Below, piece by piece: positions 6,191 through 11,939 of a stretch of 11,939 bases of DNA. Position 1 is the first letter of the stretch; every line of letters begins with the position of its first letter. Source of the stretch: JALUUH01 sp964636675 (lineage in GTDB: Bacteria; Pseudomonadota; Gammaproteobacteria; S012-40); NCBI GenBank assembly GCA_964636675.1, contig CAZWUO010000111.1:1-11939 (forward strand), given 5' to 3'. Under the pieces are notes generated by a model. That model had not been told where the DNA came from. It made no database searches and worked only from the letters and a program-made list of their open reading frames with translations. Position numbers and translations under genes: made by a program.

Positions 6191-7342
6191 TTATTTATTT
6201 TTTTCTATTTTTGGCAAACGCATATTGGAGTCTTCAAACCAACCCGTTTTTGCGTCCAAATGACAAGCGGCACAATTAGCTTTTGATTTTATAGTCTCTG
6301 AATCCCAGTATTTTTTGCTAATTTCATCGTGTTTCTTTTTCCAAAACATTGTCTCCGTCAAACGGAGTGGAGACACGGTAAGTGGAATTGATGTATTTAT
6401 TTCATGCGCCGCCTCTGTTAGCCCAGTTTCTGCAGCATTGGTCACTAAAAAACTTAAGATCTCGTCAATAGTTTCTTTGTCATAACCGAGGTCTTCACCA
6501 AAATGATTTTCCTGTTGTTGCATCATTAGCCGCCAAGAACGTTCCGGTAATAGTGTCGGATGAAATGCCAGATGACATTCACCACATTCTTCTTGCCAAA
6601 CCAAATTGCTCGGTAAGGCTGGGCTAGTAAACGGAATAAAAGGTTGTGCATCGGTTTGCGTCACATAACCACGAAAATATAAAATGGCTGATCCAAGAAC
6701 AGAAAACAAGATCAATAGGCCTATAAGCGCAAAAACCCCAACCTTTATAGCTTCATCACGGCTGGCTTTAGTCCCGGTTATCATCGATCTTACCAAGTTT
6801 TCTCGATGGTAAAAACTTTCAACAACGACCCCAAGTACATGGATTGAAACAAGCGTTAACATCAATATCGCGAATACTTCATGTGCTTCTTTCATTGCAT
6901 GACCAAGGTCATAACTGATGTAAGCTGCAAGCGGGCCATGACCTTCTTCGCCACCAAACGTCATCAAGCCAGTTATAGAAACTAATAGTGCTAATATCAG
7001 CATGCCAAAGATAGCCCAGCCACCTGCCGGATTATGTCCAATATGTCTTTCCGCTTCACCATTCAATAAACCTTTAAGATAAGCCATCACCGATGGCCAA
7101 TCATAAGCAAAGGTACGAAACAATGCGTAATAACTCCCTACCCATCCCCAGAGAAAGCGAAAAATAAGAAGCCCAAAAAATATATAACCTGCATAAACAT
7201 GCTCATATAAAAACCGGTCATTTTCGGAGACAATCCATGCACTGATAAAACTTAAAACGAACAACCAGTGAAATATTCTGGTTGGAAGATCCCAGACAAG
7301 GATTTGCGCCAACTTTTTCTCTTTTGGTGTTTTATCTAACAT
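6191..7342 (-). CDS. Cytochrome b561 fused to diheme cytochrome c (b561-DHC)
   Basis: This is the first gene of the cytochrome operon and encodes a 383-residue two-part protein. Residues 1-190 are a bacterial b561/Ni-hydrogenase-type cytochrome b. The opening WDLPTRIFHW motif carries H25, with further candidate heme-b ligands H48, H154 and H168, in four membrane helices (about 22-40, 47-67, 107-127 and 152-175). A fifth helix (199-223) carries the chain to the periplasmic side. Residues 245-383 are a DHC unit with hemes CGECH (253-257) and CAACH (357-361) and the LLPERSW and LRLTETMFW family blocks. The fusion should pass electrons from quinol or another membrane donor straight to periplasmic hemes, then to SHP. 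The ATG is preceded by AAGGACG at good spacing. The donor and the final acceptor are inferred. Confidence 0.9.
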   Translation of the reverse strand: MLDKTPKEKKLAQILVWDLPTRIFHWLFVLSFISAWIVSENDRFLYEHVYAGYIFFGLLIFRFLWGWVGSYYALFRTFAYDWPSVMAYLKGLLNGEAERHIGHNPAGGWAIFGMLILALLVSITGLMTFGGEEGHGPLAAYISYDLGHAMKEAHEVFAILMLTLVSIHVLGVVVESFYHRENLVRSMITGTKASRDEAIKVGVFALIGLLILFSVLGSAILYFRGYVTQTDAQPFIPFTSPALPSNLVWQEECGECHLAFHPTLLPERSWRLMMQQQENHFGEDLGYDKETIDEILSFLVTNAAETGLTEAAHEINTSIPLTVSPLRLTETMFWKKKHDEISKKYWDSETIKSKANCAACHLDAKTGWFEDSNMRLPKIEKNK

Positions 7343-7451
7343 TAAAACGTCCTTGAGTTTATTGGTTTGTCGGGGTATGAACTGAGACTGAAAAATAGTG
7401 CTAGTTCCATTCTCGAATAATCTTTAGGGGAAAGATACTCGCTTAAAACAT

Positions 7452-7475
7452 AAAAAAAAATTACCATACCGTAAT
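7452..7475 (-). terminator. Probable terminator after the DASS transporter gene
   Basis: On the minus strand, ATTAC and GTAAT form a 5-bp stem with a GGTATG loop (7475-7460), immediately followed by nine T residues (+ strand A-run 7452-7460). It begins 14 bases after the transporter stop. The stem is short and AT-rich, so it may be inefficient. Read-through into the cytochrome operon remains possible. Confidence 0.45.
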
Positions 7476-7488
7476 GTTTTGGCAAGAC

Positions 7489-8922
7489 TCACAAGTAGGA
7501 AGAAAATACCAGCGGTAAAAACTTAATAATAAACAAGGTAATTAATAAACTACCAATTATATTTAATAAAAAGCCTGTTCTCGCCATCTGCTGTATCGTA
7601 ACCAGCCGACTGCTGTAAACAATGGCATTGGGTGGTGTCGCGACGGGTAACATAAAGGCGCATGATGCAGAGATGGCAACGGTGGCCATTAAATACATCG
7701 GTGGTAACTGCAAGACTTCAGACAAGCCAACCATAATTGGAATTAACAAGCTTGCGGTTGCCGTATTGGATGTCACCTCAGTTAAAAAAATAACCAAAAG
7801 TGACACCGCCAATATAATAATCAGGATATTCACACCTGCCAGAAAACTTAGCTGACTGCCAATCCAAGTCGTCAAACCGGTTTCACTAAAACCAGAGGCG
7901 AGTGCAAAACCACCGCCAAATAGCAGCAAAATATCCCACGGTAATTTTTTTGCAGTATCCCAATCCATTAATCGCGTTGATCGATTTTTAACAGGGATAA
8001 TAAACAGCAAGATTGCGCCGAAAATGGCAATCGTCGAATCTTTTATCTGTTTGAAAAACTCGATATCGATTAAACCTCGAGCGATCCAGGCGAGCGCCAC
8101 AAAAATAAAGACCCCAAGTATTTTTTTCTCTTCAGTGGTTATTTTACCTAGCTTGGCAAGCTCATCACTGATCACGGACTTGTCCAGCGACTTAATGATA
8201 ATATGTTCATTTTTTTGCAGATAACATAGGTAAAACCAGGTGATTGCTAGGAAAAAACAAGAAAGCGGAAAGGCAAAAATCATCCAGTCATAAAAACTAA
8301 TATCGATATTGAGTTGCTGCTCAAGCACACCAGCGAGTATCGCGTTAGGTGGTGTCCCGATTAAGGTGGCAACGCCACCGATTGATGCCGCATAAGCGAC
8401 ACCTAACATCAATGTCATGCCAAAAATAGACTCACCCGATCCATCGATTTTTTTTACGACGGCGATGACAACGGGGATCATCATCAATGTCGTCGCCGTG
8501 TTTGACACCCACATAGATAACAGTGCGGTCGCTAACATAAACCCTAACAATATTCGTTTTTGACTGTTACCAACAAGAGAAATAACATGTAGGGCAATAC
8601 GTTTATGTAGGTTCCAACGTTCAAAGCAAAGCGCGATAATAAAACCACCGAGAAAAAGAAAGATGATGTGATTTGCATAAGCACTGGTAACTTGATGAAC
8701 ACTCATCACATCAAAGCTCGGAAATAACGCAATGGGTAACAATGCAGTAATGGGGATAGGAATGGGTTCGGTCACCCACCAAACTGCCATTAAAGTGGCA
8801 ACCGCAGCAACACGCAAAGCAGCGGGACTGAGTGATTCTGATGTGGGTAGAAATAAAATCAGGAGAAATAATAATATTCCACCGAAAAATCCCAAACTTT
8901 GTCGTGATTGGCGTAATTTCAT
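7489..8922 (-). CDS. DASS/SLC13-family sodium:anion (dicarboxylate-type) symporter
   Basis: This inner-membrane transporter of the divalent anion:sodium symporter family takes up dicarboxylates, citrate or sulfate-like anions with Na+. At 477 residues it has the normal bacterial length and the inverted two-repeat plan. The two Ser-Asn-Thr signatures are at 140-142 (WVSNTATT) and 385-387 (TSNTATAS). Each is followed by its partner loop, GTPPNA at 189-194 and ATPPNA at 428-433. These form the sodium and substrate sites in the structurally known Vibrio homologue. About 11-12 hydrophobic segments are visible, with a polar cytoplasmic stretch at about 236-267. The substrate cannot be read from the sequence. 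The ATG has no clear ribosome site. The gene is co-directional with both neighbours but separated from the cytochrome operon by a likely terminator. Confidence 0.9.
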   Translation of the reverse strand: MKLRQSRQSLGFFGGILLFLLILFLPTSESLSPAALRVAAVATLMAVWWVTEPIPIPITALLPIALFPSFDVMSVHQVTSAYANHIIFLFLGGFIIALCFERWNLHKRIALHVISLVGNSQKRILLGFMLATALLSMWVSNTATTLMMIPVVIAVVKKIDGSGESIFGMTLMLGVAYAASIGGVATLIGTPPNAILAGVLEQQLNIDISFYDWMIFAFPLSCFFLAITWFYLCYLQKNEHIIIKSLDKSVISDELAKLGKITTEEKKILGVFIFVALAWIARGLIDIEFFKQIKDSTIAIFGAILLFIIPVKNRSTRLMDWDTAKKLPWDILLLFGGGFALASGFSETGLTTWIGSQLSFLAGVNILIIILAVSLLVIFLTEVTSNTATASLLIPIMVGLSEVLQLPPMYLMATVAISASCAFMLPVATPPNAIVYSSRLVTIQQMARTGFLLNIIGSLLITLFIIKFLPLVFSSYL

Positions 8923-8981
8923 TTATGTTTCAAATCATTCATTGATGCTTAAGTATTGCTAACTTTTTACGTCGCCAGGCC

Positions 8982-9040
8982 GACTAAAGCCTCAGCCCCC
9001 AAAACCCCTCTGTTTTCGGAGGTTCAAGCTCACGCCCGTG
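8982..9040. repeat. Palindromic repeat element, copy 3 (short form)
   Basis: This short, degenerate relative of the 86-bp elements starts GACTAAAGCCTCAGCC (8982-8997) and ends ACGCCCGTG (9032-9040), the same two ends as copy 4. The right arm has drifted (GGAGGTTCAAGCTC), so the outer stem is imperfect. An inner hairpin between about 8999 and 9019 remains. It starts 4 bases after the barrel-gene stop (minus strand) and fills the gap before the DASS transporter. Confidence 0.7.
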
Positions 9041-9044
9041 TGCT

Positions 9045-10172
9045 TCAAAAAAACCACTGTAACTGAGCAATATATAGATTCTTCAACATACCATACTCAC
9101 TGCCTGAGGCACCATTAAAAATCTGTATACCAGCGCTACCTTCTATATTTTCCGTTAGCGAGTAGCGCAAACTCGGAGCGAAGAAAATACTAGCGTCATC
9201 CAGATTGATAATCAGGTAATGACTCCATTGCAATAACGGCGTCATTTCATACCCCAGATATCCCCCTAGGTAGCGCCGTGCCAAGCTTTGCATTTCTCCC
9301 GACAGCAAGCGGTTGAATTCATATTCCGCCGAGTCAGAAGCACCCTGGCCATTGTAGTAGATTTCAATATTGAGGGAGAGGCTGTTGACAAAAGTGTAGT
9401 CGGCACCGATGACGGCTCGGGTAAAATCACCGTCACTTGTTGAGTTCGTTTGGGTTATTTCACCGCGCACGCCAAGCGCTGCGATCTGCCCAGCAAAATC
9501 GAAACCCAGCACACTGGTATCACGGAAACGTCCTGCCATCAATGAGAGATCAAAGCCCGTTTGATTACCCTGCCAACGTAGCGCCCTGCTTGCCCCGCTT
9601 TGTTGTTTTGCGTAAACCAGACTGACTCGTGATAACGCATTGTAGTCCCAGTCCAGCAACGCAGCATCAATGCCCTGACGTTCCTGACGCTCCACTTGAA
9701 TAGGATTAAAGGGATTCAGCATATCCACGGGATTCCACAACATCGCGGTACCCCAAGCAATGCGCTGACGACCCAAACGCAGATCGACTTTAGGCAAAAC
9801 AAGGTCAACATAGGCGCGATAGAGGTGGTGTGTGCCATACACATTTTTATTATCAACATAGCGGCGATCAAGACCGAAGTAACTGTCCGACGGGCGATTC
9901 TTCAGCAACGATGAGAACTCGGTGGTATCGAGATAGTTACCCAGGAAAACTTCATTGTCGTATTGCACATCCAATGCAATGCGCTCGCTTAAATCGCCCG
10001 CTAGTTTCAATCGCAGCCGGTTGTTATCGAGCAGATAAGATTCGCTGGGGCCAAACAATGACAGCGTTGTTGAATTGACGAAGAGATTTTTGTAATAACC
10101 ACTTAGTTCAATGTCTGCTATAGCGGGCACGACGGTCAATGCCATTCCTAAAAACAAAAAACCAAGCCTCAT
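9045..10172 (-). CDS. Outer-membrane beta-barrel protein (DUF1302-like)
   Basis: The preferred ATG at 10172 gives 375 residues with a clean signal peptide (1-19, ending AIA before DIEL). The open frame continues to 10268, but that extension overlaps the permease gene and the repeat and would bury the signal peptide. The mature part alternates polar and hydrophobic residues in short strands and ends in an aromatic WFF, the usual barrel C-terminal signal. A conserved-looking central block, LRLGRQRIAWGTAMLWNPVD, followed by a DMLNPFNPIQVERQE stretch, recalls DUF1302-type outer-membrane proteins. It follows an ABC permease gene by 76 bases, so it may be the outer-membrane partner of that export system. 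No strong ribosome site is visible. The cargo is unknown. Confidence 0.75.
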   Translation of the reverse strand: MRLGFLFLGMALTVVPAIADIELSGYYKNLFVNSTTLSLFGPSESYLLDNNRLRLKLAGDLSERIALDVQYDNEVFLGNYLDTTEFSSLLKNRPSDSYFGLDRRYVDNKNVYGTHHLYRAYVDLVLPKVDLRLGRQRIAWGTAMLWNPVDMLNPFNPIQVERQERQGIDAALLDWDYNALSRVSLVYAKQQSGASRALRWQGNQTGFDLSLMAGRFRDTSVLGFDFAGQIAALGVRGEITQTNSTSDGDFTRAVIGADYTFVNSLSLNIEIYYNGQGASDSAEYEFNRLLSGEMQSLARRYLGGYLGYEMTPLLQWSHYLIINLDDASIFFAPSLRYSLTENIEGSAGIQIFNGASGSEYGMLKNLYIAQLQWFF

Positions 10173-10181
10173 AACCCCGCT

Positions 10182-10242
10182 GACTAAAATCTCGGCCTCC
10201 ATCCTCATTTTGCAAGTCGAGCCTTTAGCCGTTACGCCCGTG
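10182..10242. repeat. Palindromic repeat element, copy 4 (short form)
   Basis: This element lies in the 76-base gap between the permease stop and the barrel start. It begins GACTAAAATCTCGGCCTCC (10182-10200) and ends in GCCTTTAGCCGTTACGCCC with GTG (to 10242). The arms pair imperfectly. On the minus strand transcript it would fold between two co-transcribed genes, a position known for REP elements that protect the upstream message. Confidence 0.75.
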
Positions 10243-10248
10243 ATAAAA

Positions 10249-11939
10249 CTAACCATGCCGAATCGCAATCACCGGCTCCAAGCGCGCCGCCCGCACCGCG
10301 GGAAAAAATGCTGCCGCCATTCCCGTCACAAACAACAATAGCGTCGGCAACCAAAGATGGCTAAACATCAGTACCGGATAGATCACATCGGTCAATCCTG
10401 GAATGCTGCCTGTAGCACCCGCGAAGCTCGACAAATCCATACCATCGCGATAATAAGCCACCAGTAAAATCCCCAAAACAATCCCTAAGAGAATACCCAT
10501 CACGCCTAGAATGACCGCTTCATATACGACCATGCGCACGATAAAACGCGGCTCGGTGCCCACCGCCAGCATGACTCCAAATTCGCGGGTTCGCTCCAGT
10601 ACCGACATAAACAAGGTATTGGCCACGCCAATAGCAACTACAAAAAATACGATCACAATCACCACATAAAACATCAACCGGCTGACATCTACCATCTGCA
10701 CCAGCACTGGCATAATCTGTTGCCAGGATTGCGCTTGATAGCTGGTACCGGTTAAGCCTTGATTTAATTCATTGGCGACCTGTTGCGAGAGTTCACGCTG
10801 ACGCAAACGCAGCGTAATCGTGGAAACTCTATCAGGCATGGCGAGTAAGGCTTGCGCCTGCTGTAAACCGATAAATCCCAACGTACGATCAAATATCTCA
10901 TTATCGGTTTGATAAATACCCACCAGGCGATAAGCCGCAGGCCCTAAACTGCCATCGGCCAACTGAGCCGTCACTACGATTTTTTCGCCGAGGCGTACAT
11001 CAAGTTGGTCGGCCAATTTGCGCCCCAACACTATCTCCATCGCATTGCCTGCCTGCAGGTAGCGCCCTTCGACCATTACACTATTCAGCCGCGTCACCTG
11101 CGGCTCTAGGCTCGCATCTACTCCGGTCAATAACAGCGGTTCGGTTTGCTTGGGACTGCTAATCATCGCTTCCACCTGAATACGCGGTGCGGCCGCGATC
11201 ACGGCGGGATGTTGCAGTGCTTGGGCTAACATCTCTTGCGGTTGCGCTATAAAAAGCGCGGGTGATAGTTCGTCGCGGTAACCCTGTGGCTCAATTTGCA
11301 CATGGGAAGTGGAAAAATCGATGGAGTTGTTAATCATCTGTTCAAAAAAGCCATCGGTAAATGCATACAAAAACAGAAACGCGCCCAAACCAAAGGCCGT
11401 TGCACCCGAGGTCAACGCAGAACGCCGCGGGTTACGCCAGATACTCCTAAAAGCAATCCGCCAAAACAGAAATCGATTCAAAGCTGTACTATTTAATGCT
11501 GATTGAGCAGTGTTATGCATTTTCGTTTTCACTGCACCACGAATCGCCTCGACCGGCTGCAAACGCGATACCTGCCAAGCGGGATAGAGCGCAGGCAAGA
11601 TGCTAATCAAAAGCGTCACCAAAAAAACCAGTAAAACATGATCCCAGCGAATCAGTGGATAAACCTTACCCGAGAGACCCGGCATAGTCTCCATCGCTAA
11701 AGTGTATTGGGTCAAATCAATGCCTGTTACACCATAGGAGACGGTGATCCCCAGCCCCAAAAACACGCCCAGTAACAAACCCATCACACCGAGTAATAGA
11801 GACTCCAATAACACCACTTGAATAATCTGCCCTTGGCTGGTGCCCAATGCCAACATTACACCAAATTCACGGGTGCGTTCCAGTACACCCATCAAGATGG
11901 TATTAGCAACCCCGACGGCGACCACTACCACCACGATAA
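10249..11939 (-). CDS. FtsX/MacB-type ABC transporter permease, fused double unit, 5' end outside the window
   Basis: This is an inner-membrane permease of the LolCDE/MacB/FtsX superfamily, which handles lipoproteins, lipids or other envelope cargo rather than classic solutes. The frame stays open to the right edge, so its start is missing. About 560 residues are visible (numbered from the GTG at 11934). First comes an FtsX domain end (to about 132) with VANTILMGVLERTREFG at 9-25. A second, complete unit follows: a TM segment near 172-192, an exported MacB-like domain (about 195-420), and three TM helices with a second ERTREFGVMLAVGT at 447-460. The two ERTREFGVMLA blocks are nearly identical, showing internal duplication. 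No stop separates the units. The ATPase and the first part of unit one should lie beyond 11939. It probably shares a transcript with the downstream barrel gene. Confidence 0.88.
   Translation of the reverse strand, partial: IVVVVVAVGVANTILMGVLERTREFGVMLALGTSQGQIIQVVLLESLLLGVMGLLLGVFLGLGITVSYGVTGIDLTQYTLAMETMPGLSGKVYPLIRWDHVLLVFLVTLLISILPALYPAWQVSRLQPVEAIRGAVKTKMHNTAQSALNSTALNRFLFWRIAFRSIWRNPRRSALTSGATAFGLGAFLFLYAFTDGFFEQMINNSIDFSTSHVQIEPQGYRDELSPALFIAQPQEMLAQALQHPAVIAAAPRIQVEAMISSPKQTEPLLLTGVDASLEPQVTRLNSVMVEGRYLQAGNAMEIVLGRKLADQLDVRLGEKIVVTAQLADGSLGPAAYRLVGIYQTDNEIFDRTLGFIGLQQAQALLAMPDRVSTITLRLRQRELSQQVANELNQGLTGTSYQAQSWQQIMPVLVQMVDVSRLMFYVVIVIVFFVVAIGVANTLFMSVLERTREFGVMLAVGTEPRFIVRMVVYEAVILGVMGILLGIVLGILLVAYYRDGMDLSSFAGATGSIPGLTDVIYPVLMFSHLWLPTLLLFVTGMAAAFFPAVRAARLEPVIAIRHG

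Noticed and set aside
8732..8962. Plus-strand open frames over the DASS transporter and the other minus-strand genes
   Set aside because: They are antisense shadows of clearly recognisable genes and lack their own start signals or family features.
10173..10268. Longer start for the barrel protein at 10268 or 10208
   Set aside because: It would overlap the permease end, translate through the repeat element and place residues ahead of a clean signal peptide.

Overview
This 11.9 kb window comes from a bacterium whose gene families fit a Gammaproteobacterium with a moderately low GC content. The supporting families are class III alcohol dehydrogenase with S-formylglutathione hydrolase, fatty acid cis/trans isomerase, the SHP/DHC cytochromes and an IS4-type transposase. 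Nothing here fixes the genus. A methylotroph or a sulfur/methane-associated lineage is only a guess, because glutathione-linked formaldehyde removal is widespread.

Layout. (1) 136-2102, + strand: frmA-frmB, two tightly spaced genes that oxidise formaldehyde to formate through glutathione adducts. (2) 2144-3547: a gene graveyard. It holds the C-terminal remnant of a methyltransferase, an IS4-family transposase with its middle deleted, and the first third of a fatty acid cis/trans isomerase (cti) that is cut off where it meets the transposase remnant. (3) 3548-4689: mostly non-coding. It has two 86-bp palindromic repeat elements flanking a small zinc-ribbon membrane protein (4115-4417, +). (4) 7342-4690, - strand: a compact four-gene cytochrome operon. 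It encodes a b561-DHC fusion, an oxygen-binding-type cytochrome c (SHP), a small four-helix membrane protein with histidines placed like those of a diheme b561, and a second, stand-alone diheme cytochrome c (DHC). (5) 8922-7489, - strand: a DASS/SLC13 sodium-coupled anion transporter. (6) 11939-9045, - strand: an FtsX/MacB-type ABC permease, with two permease units fused in one reading frame and running off the window, followed by an outer-membrane beta-barrel protein. Two more members of the repeat family lie directly behind the permease and the barrel gene.

How the genes work together. frmAB form one pathway. The cytochrome operon reads as one membrane-to-periplasm electron route: quinol or another donor to the b561 domain, then tethered or free DHC, then SHP, which meets O2 or another small ligand. 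The third gene is an unassigned component and the most interesting novelty candidate. The permease and barrel look like parts of an envelope export or lipid/lipoprotein-handling system whose ATPase should lie beyond the right edge. The repeats (four copies, all in the same direction, two of them with arm changes that preserve pairing) tie the right and middle parts of the window together.
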